From NCBI GenBank assembly GCA_900469625.1, contig UBXV01000026.1, positions 23,745-87,744 on the forward strand: DNA of 64,000 nt, given 5' to 3'. The notes under the pieces are model-generated. The model did not search any database. It was not told the DNA's origin and worked only from the letters and a program-made list of their open reading frames with translations. Below, in pieces: positions 56,153 to 64,000 of this stretch. How positions within the stretch are numbered: the first letter of the stretch is position 1; every line of letters starts with the position of its first letter. This DNA comes from Hyphomicrobiales bacterium. Its GTDB lineage: Bacteria > Pseudomonadota > Alphaproteobacteria > Rhizobiales > Rhizobiaceae. The position numbers and the translations under genes are program-made.

Positions 56153-57268
56153 ATGCAGGCATACCGGCGTTTCGGCATCTCGCGGCGTTCCTTCCTTGCC
56201 GGTACCGCCGGCATGGGGGCGGCCCTTTTGGCGCCGCAGGCAAGGTCAGCCGCCCGCCCGCCCATCGATGCCACTTTCCTGTTTTCCAACGACGTCCACG
56301 CCTGCCTCGTCTCGACCGAAGGCCTCGCGCCGAACTGCGCTGCGGAAGGCAAGACCGACGACAACCTGCTGCGCCACGTGGCAGTGCTCAATGCTCTCCC
56401 CGCAATGAATTGGCCCGAAACCGTCGGCGGCCAGCCGAGCGGGCTTGGCAGCACGGGCAGGCGGATCGGCAAACCGCTCGGCCTGGTGCTGGGCGGCGAC
56501 CTGACCGACGACGGTGGCGGGCAGGTGCGCCAGCCGCGCGAGGGCCGGCAACTGCAGCAGTTTTCCAGCCGATATCAGGAGGGGCCGGGCGCCGATCGCG
56601 TGCACTTTCCCGTCTATCTCGGGCTCGGCAATCACGATTTAGACCAGGACGGCCCGCCGCCGCATGTGGACTGGTATCGCCGCGAACTGCGCGACTATGT
56701 CGAGCTCAATCATCGCCAGACGGTGTTTTACAAGCCGCCGGTGCCGGTGACCAATTACGACCCGATGTCGGACTGCTATTCGTGGGATTGGGGTGGGCTC
56801 CATCTCATCCAGCTCCAGCGCTTCGGCGGCGATATCAGCAAGGGAGCGGTCGATGCGCTTCCCTGGTTGAAGCAGGATCTGGCGAGCTACGCCGCTGATG
56901 GCCGCCCGGTGATCCTGTTCCAGCATTACGGCTGGGACGCGTTTTCGACCGAAGTCTGGGATGCGTCGGCCAAGACGTTCGACGATCACGGCGACGGTCC
57001 GCCGCATTGGTGGAGCCTGCAGCAGCGTCAGGCGCTGGTCGACGCCATCAAAGGCTACACCGTTATCGGCCTGTTTCATGGGCACCAGCACGAAACGGCG
57101 ATGATCTACAGCCGTGATGGTCTCGACCTGTTCAAGCCGAAGGCCGCCTATATGGGCGGTTTCGCGCTCGTGCGCATCACCGACGGCTTCATGGACGTCG
57201 TGCTGGGCGAGGCCGGAAAAGGTCACGGCGAGGTCGTTTTCGCGCAAGGCTTCAGCAAGCGTTTTTAG
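56153..57268 (+). CDS. Tat-exported calcineurin-like metallophosphoesterase
   Basis: This 371-residue protein starts with a twin-arginine signal (SRRSFLAGTAGMGAALLAPQ) and should act folded in the periplasm. The metal-binding motifs appear in order: FSNDVHAC (D-x-H), LGGDLTDDGG (GD), LGLGNHDLD (GNHD), FQHYGWDAF (H) and LFHGHQHETA (GHxH). Start ATG 56153 has GGGGG upstream. The substrate (nucleotide, phosphodiester or phospholipid head) cannot be read from sequence. It lies 121 bases after the efflux operon and 88 before the LacI gene, in neither operon clearly. Confidence 0.87.
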   Translation: MQAYRRFGISRRSFLAGTAGMGAALLAPQARSAARPPIDATFLFSNDVHACLVSTEGLAPNCAAEGKTDDNLLRHVAVLNALPAMNWPETVGGQPSGLGSTGRRIGKPLGLVLGGDLTDDGGGQVRQPREGRQLQQFSSRYQEGPGADRVHFPVYLGLGNHDLDQDGPPPHVDWYRRELRDYVELNHRQTVFYKPPVPVTNYDPMSDCYSWDWGGLHLIQLQRFGGDISKGAVDALPWLKQDLASYAADGRPVILFQHYGWDAFSTEVWDASAKTFDDHGDGPPHWWSLQQRQALVDAIKGYTVIGLFHGHQHETAMIYSRDGLDLFKPKAAYMGGFALVRITDGFMDVVLGEAGKGHGEVVFAQGFSKRF

Positions 57269-57301
57269 CCAGCGAAAACAGCGTTCCACTGTCCTCTTCG
57301 T

Positions 57302-57327
57302 ATTTTTGATTTACGTACATCAAAAAT
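57302..57327. promoter_or_regulatory. LacI-type operator in front of the xyl regulator gene
   Basis: ATTTTTGAT and ATCAAAAAT flank an 8-base centre TTACGTAC. Twelve of thirteen base pairs are symmetric and the axis is at CG, as in LacI-family operators. It lies 29 bases before the regulator gene. Confidence 0.6.
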
Positions 57328-57356
57328 TCCTCTAAGGCAGTTTGCGGGAGGAAATG

Positions 57357-58394
57357 ATGCGTCCTACAGTTCACGACATTGCTGCGGAAGCAGGCGTCAG
57401 CCTTGCCACCGTCGACCGGGTTTTGAACAATCGCCCGGGGGTGAGGTCGGTTACGCGCGACAAGGTCGAGCGCGCGATCGCGACGCTCGGTTACGTCAGG
57501 GACGTGGCGGCGGCCAACCTAGCAAAGAGCCGCAGCTATCCGCTGATCTTCATCCTGCCCGAGGGTGAGAACGCCTTCATGCGTGGGCTGGAGGCGGAAA
57601 TCGAAGCCGCGAGAGCCCGCTCCGCCGTCGAGCGCACCGACATTACGATCGTGTCTGTTCCCGCCTTCGACGCGGCGGCCTTGGCCAATGCGCTTGATGA
57701 CGCCCGCGGCCACGGACCGGCGGGCGTCGCCGTCGTCGCCGTCGAGGCGCCGGAAGTGGTCGCCGCCGTGGCGCGGCTGCGCGAGGACGGCATTGCCGTC
57801 GTCACGCTCGTTTCCGACCTGACCGGTTCGCAGCGCGACCATTTTGCCGGTGTCGACAACCTGGCCGCCGGGCGCACGGCGGGCAGCCTGATGCGCCGTT
57901 TTCTCGGCAGTCGCGAAGGACCTGTTGCCATCGTCGCCGGCTCGATGCGCGTGCGCGACCACAGGGATCGTCTTGAAGGTTTCACGGCCGCCGTCAACGA
58001 GGGCGACGCCGGGCGCGTTCTGCTGCCGGTGGTCGAGGGTCACGACGATCCGGGCGAGGTCGAGGCGCTGGTCGACGACCTGCTGGTCGCGCATGCGAAC
58101 CTCGCCGGCATCTACAGCCTCGGCGCCGGCAATCGCGGCCTGATCGCGGCGCTCGAAAAGGCCGGGCGCCAGTCCGGCATCTGCGCGATCGCGCACGAGC
58201 TGACGCCCTACAGCCGTGCCGCGCTCGTCTCCGGCACGATCGATGCGCTGCTCAACCAGGATGCCGGTCACGAGGTCAGGAGCGCCATTCGCGTGCTCAA
58301 GGCCCGGGCCGACGGCCTGTCGATGATCGAGGCGCAGGAGCGCATCCGCATCGAGATTTTCCTCAGGGACAACCTGCCGGTCGACCCGGCGTGA
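57357..58394 (+). CDS. LacI-family regulator, probable xylose regulator
   Basis: This 345-residue protein has a LacI HTH (PTVHDIAAEAGVSLATVDRV, then the hinge YVRDVAAANLAKSRSYPL) and a periplasmic-binding-protein-like sugar domain. ATG 57357, 5 bases after GGGAGG, is chosen over the adjacent ATG 57354. It is followed after 73 bases by xylB on the same strand and preceded by a LacI-type palindrome, so xylose-responsive control of itself and xylB is likely. The sugar is inferred from neighbours. Confidence 0.88.
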   Translation: MRPTVHDIAAEAGVSLATVDRVLNNRPGVRSVTRDKVERAIATLGYVRDVAAANLAKSRSYPLIFILPEGENAFMRGLEAEIEAARARSAVERTDITIVSVPAFDAAALANALDDARGHGPAGVAVVAVEAPEVVAAVARLREDGIAVVTLVSDLTGSQRDHFAGVDNLAAGRTAGSLMRRFLGSREGPVAIVAGSMRVRDHRDRLEGFTAAVNEGDAGRVLLPVVEGHDDPGEVEALVDDLLVAHANLAGIYSLGAGNRGLIAALEKAGRQSGICAIAHELTPYSRAALVSGTIDALLNQDAGHEVRSAIRVLKARADGLSMIEAQERIRIEIFLRDNLPVDPA

Positions 58395-58467
58395 CGTTCT
58401 GAATTCGTACCGTACCTGCCGAAGGGCCGTCTTGCGCCTTTCATGACACCACACAATGGAGGCCTGA

Positions 58468-59922
58468 ATGTATCTCGGACTGGATCTCGGCACGTCGGGC
58501 GTCAAGGCGATGCTGATCGACGACGGCCAGCGCATCGTCGGCTCGGCCTCCGGCGCGCTCGATGTTTCGCGGCCGCATCCCGGCTGGTCGGAGCAGGATC
58601 CTGCCGATTGGGTACGTGCCACCGAGGAGGCAATATCGGGCCTGAAGGCGGCGCATCCGGCAGCGCTTGCGGCGGTGCGGGGCATCGGCCTCTCCGGCCA
58701 GATGCATGGCGCCACGCTGCTCGATGCCGACGACAAGGTGTTGCGCCCCTGCATCCTGTGGAATGACACCCGCAGCTTTCGCGAGGCGGCCGCCCTCGAC
58801 GCCGACCCGCAGTTCCGAGCCGTCACCGGCAATATCGTTTTCCCGGGGTTTACGGCGCCGAAGCTCGTCTGGGTGCGGGAAAACGAGCCCGAAATTTTCG
58901 CCAGGGTGCGCCGGGTGCTTCTGCCGAAGGACTATCTGCGTCTGTGGCTGACCGGCGAGCATATCTCGGAGATGTCGGATTCGGCCGGGACCGCCTGGCT
59001 CGATACCGGCAAGCGCCGCTGGTCTGAGAGCCTGCTTTCGGCCACCGGCATGGACGAACGGCAGATGCCGGCGCTTGTCGAAGGTACCCAACAGGCAGGA
59101 ACGTTGCGGCCGGACCTTGCCGCGCGCTTTGGCATTTCCGGCACTGTCGTGGTTGCCGGCGGCGCCGGCGACAACGCGGCGTCGGCCTGCGGCATGGGGA
59201 CCGTTGGTGAAGGCCATGCCTTCGTTTCGCTAGGGACTTCGGGCGTGCTTTTTGCCGCCAATGCGAGCTACCTGCCCAATCCGGCGAGCGCCGTTCACGC
59301 ATTCTGCCATGCGCTGCCGGACACTTGGCATCAGATGGGCGTGATCCTGTCGGCGACCGACGCGCTCAACTGGTATTCGGGCATCGCCGGGCGCAGTGCC
59401 GCCGACCTCAGCACCGAGCTCGGCGAGACGCTGAACGCGCCCAGCGGCGTCACCTTTCTTCCGTATCTCTCCGGCGAGCGCACGCCGCACAATGATGCCG
59501 CCATCCGTGGCGCCTTTGCCGGGCTCGGCCACGAGAGCAGCCGCGTGGTGCTGACGCAGGCGGTGATGGAAGGCGTTTCCTTCGCCATCCGCGACAGCCT
59601 AGAGGCTCTGCGTGCGGCCGGCACGACGCTGTCGCGGGTGACCGCGATCGGTGGCGGCTCGCGGTCGCGCTACTGGCTGAAGTCGATCGCCACCGCACTC
59701 GATCTGCCCGTGGACCTGCCTGCTGACGGCGATTTCGGCGCTGCCTTCGGCGCCGCGCGCCTTGGTCTGATTGCAGCCACCGGTGCCGATCCGGTTGCGA
59801 CCTGCTTTGCGCCGACGACAGCAGAAACGATCGCTCCGGATGCTGGCCTGGTGGCAGCCTACGAAGACGCCTACCAGCGCTATCGCCGTCTCTATCCTGC
59901 TATCAAGGGCGCGACGACGTGA
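58468..59922 (+). CDS. xylB: Xylulokinase
   Basis: This 484-residue FGGY kinase phosphorylates D-xylulose. It shows YLGLDLGTSGVKAMLIDD (phosphate 1), GLSGQMHGATLLD (typical of xylulokinases, with the Met-His-Gly substrate contact), GGAGDNAASACGMG, SLGTSGVLF and the C-terminal FGGY signature 2 region AIGGGSRSRYWLKSIA. GGAGG lies 6 bases before the ATG. It feeds the pentose phosphate pathway together with xylA 535 bases downstream. Confidence 0.94.
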   Translation: MYLGLDLGTSGVKAMLIDDGQRIVGSASGALDVSRPHPGWSEQDPADWVRATEEAISGLKAAHPAALAAVRGIGLSGQMHGATLLDADDKVLRPCILWNDTRSFREAAALDADPQFRAVTGNIVFPGFTAPKLVWVRENEPEIFARVRRVLLPKDYLRLWLTGEHISEMSDSAGTAWLDTGKRRWSESLLSATGMDERQMPALVEGTQQAGTLRPDLAARFGISGTVVVAGGAGDNAASACGMGTVGEGHAFVSLGTSGVLFAANASYLPNPASAVHAFCHALPDTWHQMGVILSATDALNWYSGIAGRSAADLSTELGETLNAPSGVTFLPYLSGERTPHNDAAIRGAFAGLGHESSRVVLTQAVMEGVSFAIRDSLEALRAAGTTLSRVTAIGGGSRSRYWLKSIATALDLPVDLPADGDFGAAFGAARLGLIAATGADPVATCFAPTTAETIAPDAGLVAAYEDAYQRYRRLYPAIKGATT

Positions 59923-59960
59923 CCGCGCCGCGCCCTTCCATGGCTGATTCCGGCCGAGCG

Positions 59961-60320
59961 TTATTGCGCCGGCACCTTGTCGATGAAGCCGGTGACCTGC
60001 TTCAGCCGGCCGTTCTCGATCACGCCGACATCGGTGCCTTCGATGACGGAATCGACGCCTTCGGGGCCCAGTGCCCAGGAGAAGCGGATCGTGTCGGCAA
60101 AGCCGTCCGGCGTGCCCTTCAGCGTGAAGACGAAGCCCGGGAACTGGCCCTTGACGCCAGCGATCAGGCCGCCGATGCCCTCATGGCCGTCACCCTGCAT
60201 GATCGGGTCTCGATAGGCGACGTCGGCGGTAAAGGCTTTTTCGATCAGCGCGTTGCGGCTGCCGGCCTCGGCGTTCCAGGCGGCGATATAGGCTGCGGCG
60301 ATCTGGTTGAAGTCGTTCAT
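59961..60320 (-). CDS. NTF2/SnoaL-like protein between xylB and xylA
   Basis: This 119-residue protein is a small cone-fold protein: [40 protein letters not shown], then [20 protein letters not shown] and a C-terminal strand. The pattern is that of SnoaL-like polyketide cyclase or isomerase relatives with unknown substrate. AAGGA lies 8 bases before the ATG. It is on the opposite strand to both xyl genes and interrupts what is elsewhere often a contiguous xylAB pair. Confidence 0.82.
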   Translation of the reverse strand: MNDFNQIAAAYIAAWNAEAGSRNALIEKAFTADVAYRDPIMQGDGHEGIGGLIAGVKGQFPGFVFTLKGTPDGFADTIRFSWALGPEGVDSVIEGTDVGVIENGRLKQVTGFIDKVPAQ

Positions 60321-60457
60321 CTGAATGTTCCTTCCGTTGGCGTTTCGATGCCCCAGTTCTCGCCTGCCGAGGGAATGAAACCAATTACCTTCCACGTAAT
60401 GGCCAGAGGTTTCGCGATGGCGACGCCGGCACACCATCTTTCAAGAGGAGCTACACC

Positions 60458-61768
60458 GTGAGCACGGGATTTTTCGGAGATATCGCCAAGATCAAGTATG
60501 AGGGACCGGAGAGCGCCAATCCGCTCGCCTTCCGCCACTACAACAAGGACGAGGTCGTCTTCGGCAAGCGCATGGAAGATCACCTGCGCTTTGCGGTCGC
60601 CTATTGGCACACCTTCGTCTGGCCGGGCGGCGACCCCTTTGGCGGCCAGACCTTCGAGCGCCCCTGGTTCAAGGACACGATGGACGCGGCCAAGCTGAAG
60701 GCGGATGTCGCTTTCGAATTCTTCCAGCTGCTCGGCGTTCCCTATTACTGCTTCCACGATGCCGATGTGCGGCCGGAGGGGCGCAATTTCGTCGAGAACA
60801 CCAAGAACCTCAACGAGATCGTCGATTACTTCGCAAAGAAGCAGGCCGATACCGGCGTCAAGCTGCTCTGGGGAACGGCCAATCTGTTTTCCAACCGCCG
60901 CTACATGTCGGGTGCGGCCACCAACCCGGACCCGGATGTTTTTGCCTTTGCGGCAGCGACCGTGAAGACGTGCCTCGACGCCACTCAACGCCTCGGCGGC
61001 GAGAACTACGTGCTCTGGGGTGGGCGCGAAGGCTATGAGACCCTGCTCAACACCGACCTTTCGCGTGAGCTCGACCAGCTTGGCCGCTTCGTCAACCTGG
61101 TGGTCGAATACAAGCACAAGATCGGCTTCAAGGGCGCGATCCTGATCGAGCCGAAGCCGCAGGAACCGACCAAGCACCAGTACGACTACGATGTTGCCAC
61201 CGTCTACGGCTTCCTCAAGAAGTACGGCCTGGAAAAGGAAGTTCAGGTCAACATCGAACAGGGCCATGCGATCCTTGCCGGCCACTCCTTCGAGCACGAG
61301 CTGGCGCTTGCCAATGCGCTCGGGATCTTCGGTTCGATCGACATGAACCGCAACGACTACCAGTCGGGCTGGGACACAGACCAGTTCCCCAACAACGTGC
61401 CGGAAATGGCGCTCGCTTACTATCAGGTCCTGGCCGGTGGTGGTTTCAAGTCCGGCGGCACCAACTTCGACGCCAAGCTGCGCCGCCAGTCGCTCGATCC
61501 GGAAGACCTCTTGATCGCCCATATCGGTGGCATGGACTGCTGCGCTCGTGGCCTCAAGGCGGCAGCGCGGATGATCGAAGACAAGGCCCTGTCGGCGCCG
61601 CTCGATCAGCGTTACGCCGGCTGGCAGGTGCCTGAAGCCAAGAAGATGCTCGATGGCGGCTTCTCGCTGGAAGAGATCGAAGCCTGGGTCTTGAAGTCCG
61701 ACCTCAACCCTGAGCCGAAATCCGGCAAGCAGGAACTGCTGGAGAACGTGGTCAACCGCTACATCTGA
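60458..61768 (+). CDS. xylA: Xylose isomerase (group II)
   Basis: This 436-residue enzyme interconverts D-xylose and D-xylulose. Characteristic segments are [14 protein letters not shown] [29 protein letters not shown] (catalytic His-Asp), [17 protein letters not shown], the metal Glu in [36 protein letters not shown] and [20 protein letters not shown]. The length with its N-terminal extension marks it as the long group II type. The start is GTG 60458, 6 bases after AAGAGGAG. The LacI regulator upstream of xylB may also control it through the 137-bp gap. Confidence 0.96.
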   Translation: MSTGFFGDIAKIKYEGPESANPLAFRHYNKDEVVFGKRMEDHLRFAVAYWHTFVWPGGDPFGGQTFERPWFKDTMDAAKLKADVAFEFFQLLGVPYYCFHDADVRPEGRNFVENTKNLNEIVDYFAKKQADTGVKLLWGTANLFSNRRYMSGAATNPDPDVFAFAAATVKTCLDATQRLGGENYVLWGGREGYETLLNTDLSRELDQLGRFVNLVVEYKHKIGFKGAILIEPKPQEPTKHQYDYDVATVYGFLKKYGLEKEVQVNIEQGHAILAGHSFEHELALANALGIFGSIDMNRNDYQSGWDTDQFPNNVPEMALAYYQVLAGGGFKSGGTNFDAKLRRQSLDPEDLLIAHIGGMDCCARGLKAAARMIEDKALSAPLDQRYAGWQVPEAKKMLDGGFSLEEIEAWVLKSDLNPEPKSGKQELLENVVNRYI

Positions 61769-61799
61769 TGCGCCGCGGCGCCAGAGCGTTCGCGTCAAC

Positions 61800-61831
61800 G
61801 GAGGCGGAGGGAAACCTTCGCCTCCTCTTTT
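61800..61831 (+). terminator. Terminator after xylA
   Basis: GGAGGCG and CGCCTCC form the stem, with an inner GG/CC pair and GAAA loop, followed by TCTTTT. It starts 32 bases after the xylA stop. Confidence 0.85.
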
Positions 61832-62143
61832 ACAGAACCCGCCCGACGGCGCGGGCGTATCAGAAATCAATCGCACTTTCTGGTTGTTGTTTTCCGTGCG
61901 TGCAATGCGATGCTCTCCCGGTCGATTCGAGCTTTCTGCGACCTTCAACGTCATGCGTACCGCGCTTCTGACGGCGGCAACCCACGCGCCCATTGCAATC
62001 AACCCTGAATAGCATAACTCGTCATATACAATTTACAGTTATTTCTACTTTATAACATGATAAATTTCCGAATCAGGGTGCACCGCGCCTGATGAGGGCG
62101 GCCACTCTAAACGCGACGATCGCGGCCAGGGGGAGGCAACCGA
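61832..62143. other. AT-rich leader region of the chemoreceptor gene
   Basis: Together with the terminator before it, this makes a 375-bp gene-free gap. Bases 62013-62075 are markedly AT-rich for this genome (TTTATAACATGATAAATTTC) and probably hold the promoter. CAGAAA-N10-TTTCTG (61861-61882) is an inverted repeat, and ACCCTGA (62002-62008) and TCAGGGT (62073-62079) flank the AT-rich part. No gene is visible. Confidence 0.5.
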
Positions 62144-63655
62144 ATGACGCAATTCGATGCAAAGACCAAACTGCTGAACGAGCGCCTGCACTTCGTCGAT
62201 CTCGACGACAGTCAGCGCTCGGCACTCGCCAGTTCATTGCCAGTCATCTCCGCATCGCTCGATGCGGCACTCAACACGTTCTATTCAAAAGCCAAGGCCA
62301 ATCCGGAAACCGCGCGGTTTTTCTCCAGCGAGGCCCATATCCAGAGCGCCAAGGCAAGGCAGGCAAGGCACTGGGAGCTGATCGCGTCGGCCAAGTTCGA
62401 CGCCCAATATGTCGACGCGGTCACCACCATCGGCAAGACGCATGCGCGCCTCGGGCTGGAGCCGCGCTGGTACATCGGTGGTTACGCGCTGATCCTGGAG
62501 TCGATCCTCAAAGGGGTCATCGAAAGCCATCTCAAGGGCTTTCTCCATCGCAACAAGGCCAAGGAGATCGGCACTGATGTGGCGGCGGTGGTCAAGGCGG
62601 CGATGGTCGACATGGATTACGCCATTTCCGTCTATCTCGAAGCGCTGCAAGAGGCACGCGAGCGCTCGGAGGCGGAACGCGAGGTTCTTAACGGCCAGCA
62701 GGAAGAGGCGCTCGGCGCGCTTGAAAACTGTCTGCGCCGGGTGGCCGACGGCGATCTGACTGCGGTGATCGCCAGCGAGCTTGCGCCGCAATTTGCAAGC
62801 CTGCGCTCCAATTTCAACGCAGCACTCGGCAAGCTCGACCAGGCCTTCGGCGCGATCGTCGGGGCAGCGGACGAGACGTCGAACAATGCCGGCGAACTGG
62901 TATCGGCCACCGACGACATGGCGCGGCGCACCGAGCAGCAGGCGGCCTCGCTGGAGGAAACGGCGGCGGCACTCGAGCAAATCACCACGATCTCGAAGGA
63001 AGCGGCATCGCGGGCCGAGGAGGCACGACGCGTGGTCGGTACCGCCACCGAAGAGGCGCGAAAATCGGGCGCCGTCGTCGAGCAGGCGGTCAGCGCGATG
63101 AGCGCCATCGAGGAATCGTCGCGCCGGATCACCCAGATCATCGGGGTGATCGACCAGATCTCGTTTCAGACCAACCTTCTGGCGCTCAATGCCGGCGTCG
63201 AGGCGGCAAGAGCAGGGGAGGCCGGCAAGGGGTTTGCCGTCGTCGCCCAGGAGGTACGGGAACTGGCGCAGAAGTCGGCGGAGGCAGCGCGCGAGATCAA
63301 GCAGCTAATCGACAAGTCGTTCGAGGACGTGCTTCTCGGCGTGTCGCTGGTCAATCGGACGGGGGAGGCGCTGCATCATATCGGCGACCAGGTCATTCAT
63401 ATCAACGGACATATCGATGCGATCGCGGGCTCGGCTCGCGAGCAGTCCGCGGGCATCGCCGAAATCAACACGGCCGTAACCAACATGGATCAGATGACGC
63501 AGCAGAATGCGGCCATGGTCGAAGAGACAAGTGCCGCGACCCATACGCTCATGCAGGTGAGTACCACGCTGAAGGGGCTGGTCGATCAATTCACCGTATC
63601 GTCGGCGCGCCAGGCAAAGCAGGGCTTTGCCTCCGGAAACCGGCGCTACGGATGA
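62144..63655 (+). CDS. Soluble globin-coupled methyl-accepting chemotaxis protein
   Basis: This 503-residue receptor has no membrane helix. Residues about 5-170 are a protoglobin sensor with the probable proximal haem His100 in [19 protein letters not shown] short HAMP-like linker ([17 protein letters not shown]) leads to the signalling domain with the conserved hairpin tip [20 protein letters not shown] and MCP coiled coils ending near 480. It resembles HemAT-type aerotaxis receptors, so O2 or another gas ligand is the likely signal. It lacks the C-terminal CheR-binding pentapeptide. GGGAGG lies 7 bases before the ATG. Confidence 0.92.
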   Translation: MTQFDAKTKLLNERLHFVDLDDSQRSALASSLPVISASLDAALNTFYSKAKANPETARFFSSEAHIQSAKARQARHWELIASAKFDAQYVDAVTTIGKTHARLGLEPRWYIGGYALILESILKGVIESHLKGFLHRNKAKEIGTDVAAVVKAAMVDMDYAISVYLEALQEARERSEAEREVLNGQQEEALGALENCLRRVADGDLTAVIASELAPQFASLRSNFNAALGKLDQAFGAIVGAADETSNNAGELVSATDDMARRTEQQAASLEETAAALEQITTISKEAASRAEEARRVVGTATEEARKSGAVVEQAVSAMSAIEESSRRITQIIGVIDQISFQTNLLALNAGVEAARAGEAGKGFAVVAQEVRELAQKSAEAAREIKQLIDKSFEDVLLGVSLVNRTGEALHHIGDQVIHINGHIDAIAGSAREQSAGIAEINTAVTNMDQMTQQNAAMVEETSAATHTLMQVSTTLKGLVDQFTVSSARQAKQGFASGNRRYG

Positions 63656-63682
63656 TCGTCACAATCAGCGGCGGATGCGGAG

Positions 63683-63710
63683 AAGGGACGCCATGATGGC
63701 GTCCCTTTTT
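63683..63710 (+). terminator. Terminator after the chemoreceptor gene
   Basis: AAGGGACGCC and GGCGTCCCTT form a 10-bp stem with a 5-base loop, and the T-run TTTTT follows. It starts 28 bases after the stop. Confidence 0.9.
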
Positions 63711-63848
63711 CGTTGGCGCCGCAACGGTTGCCCAGAGCCCGGCGGTACGGTGGCTGTCTTGCCGCCTGTCCGGGAAGCGCCTTGAACGGATCTGCAAAAA
63801 CCCTCCGGCGCTCGGTTGCCCGATGCAAAAAATCTGTTAGTTTCGGCG

Positions 63849-63864
63849 CCTGCAACGTTTCAGG
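63849..63864. promoter_or_regulatory. LacI-type operator upstream of the last gene
   Basis: CCTGCAACGTTTCAGG is symmetric at 14 of 16 positions around a central CG and contains TGCAACGTTTCA, very close to the common LacI/GalR core TGAAACGTTTCA. It lies 103 bases before the sugar isomerase-like start. The rest of the 311-bp gap (63656-63966) shows only the terminator and no gene. Confidence 0.5.
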
Positions 63865-63966
63865 TTCTTCAGTCGAAGCGAAAATGAAGCCAGGTTCCGC
63901 TTCTTCCTGTCGTTGGTGAAAAAAGCCGGTTCCACCGGCAGTCATACCATCAGGAGGATGTTCGCG

Positions 63967-64000
63967 TTGAAAACGATCAAGGGCCCCGGTCTGTTTCTGG
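63967..64000 (+). CDS. Start of a probable TIM-barrel sugar phosphate isomerase/epimerase, cut by the window end
   Basis: AGGAGG (63952-63957) lies 9 bases before TTG 63967, which opens a frame reading MKTIKGPGLFL to the window end. This N-terminus resembles that of AP-endonuclease-like sugar phosphate isomerases found in sugar catabolism clusters of rhizobia, as far as I remember. An in-frame ATG at 63958 directly abuts the AGGAGG and is less likely. With eleven residues visible the family call is tentative. Confidence 0.5.
   Translation, partial: MKTIKGPGLFL

Overview
The window is GC-rich, densely coded chromosomal-type DNA from an alphaproteobacterium of the Rhizobiaceae, most likely Ensifer/Sinorhizobium or a close relative. 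The evidence is the gene content: an aerobic cob block in the order cobF-G-H-I-J-K-L-M, a fused PhaAB antiporter subunit, a bkd-lpdA branched-chain keto acid dehydrogenase operon, a DUF995 protein beside a polysaccharide synthase, a RIME-like palindrome, and CTTGAC-type promoters. The genus call rests on recognition of families and gene order, not on a database search. I saw no rRNA, tRNA, CRISPR array, insertion sequence, phage or plasmid functions.

Layout. 1-4958 (+): the end of a surface polysaccharide operon (UDP-xylose synthase-like, UDP-sugar 4-epimerase, GT2 synthase, DUF995 protein, secreted glycosidase), resembling the S. meliloti arabinose-containing polysaccharide (aps) operon. 5062-11387: tyrosine/homogentisate degradation, with hppD (-), an Lrp-type regulator, a MarR-type regulator (-), then hmgA, an MBL-fold hydrolase, a fumarylacetoacetase and maiA (+). 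11553-12437: purU. 12541-18793 (-): bkdA1-bkdA2-bkdB-lpdA and a thiolase, for branched-chain amino acid catabolism. 19123-20493 (-): a DadA-type FAD oxidoreductase. 20639-23756: a short ModE (+) and modABC (-), with two Mo-box-like sites 42 bp apart in front of modA. 23880: ung. 24737-31987: cobF-M, with cobK alone on the minus strand and overlapping both neighbours. 31990-38002 (-): the PhaAB-C-D-E-F-G Na+(K+)/H+ antiporter.

38260-40929 (-): a CHASE-PAS-GGDEF-EAL c-di-GMP enzyme. 41033-43917 (-): a DUF3008 peptide, then an ATP-dependent DNA ligase and its partner exonuclease. 44009: nucleoside hydrolase; 45214: a membrane-anchored protein of unknown function. 45960-48924 (-): gltX-lysS. 49181-52178: ArsR, VOC, TerC and AraC genes. 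52289-56031: a TetR regulator divergent from an EmrAB-like efflux pair, with two matching operators. 56153: a Tat-exported metallophosphoesterase. 57357-61768: a LacI regulator, xylB, an NTF2-like gene (-) and xylA. 62144: a globin-coupled chemoreceptor. 63967 to the end: the first codons of a probable TIM-barrel sugar isomerase.

The window is mostly housekeeping and catabolic DNA. Its most informative features are local regulatory architectures (phased Mo-boxes, mirrored TetR promoters and operators, LacI palindromes, a MarR site over the hmgA promoter), compact overlapping genes in the cob block, a possible small RNA at about 50150-50384, and a few genes of unknown role inside known pathways, notably the MBL-fold hydrolase in the hmg operon.
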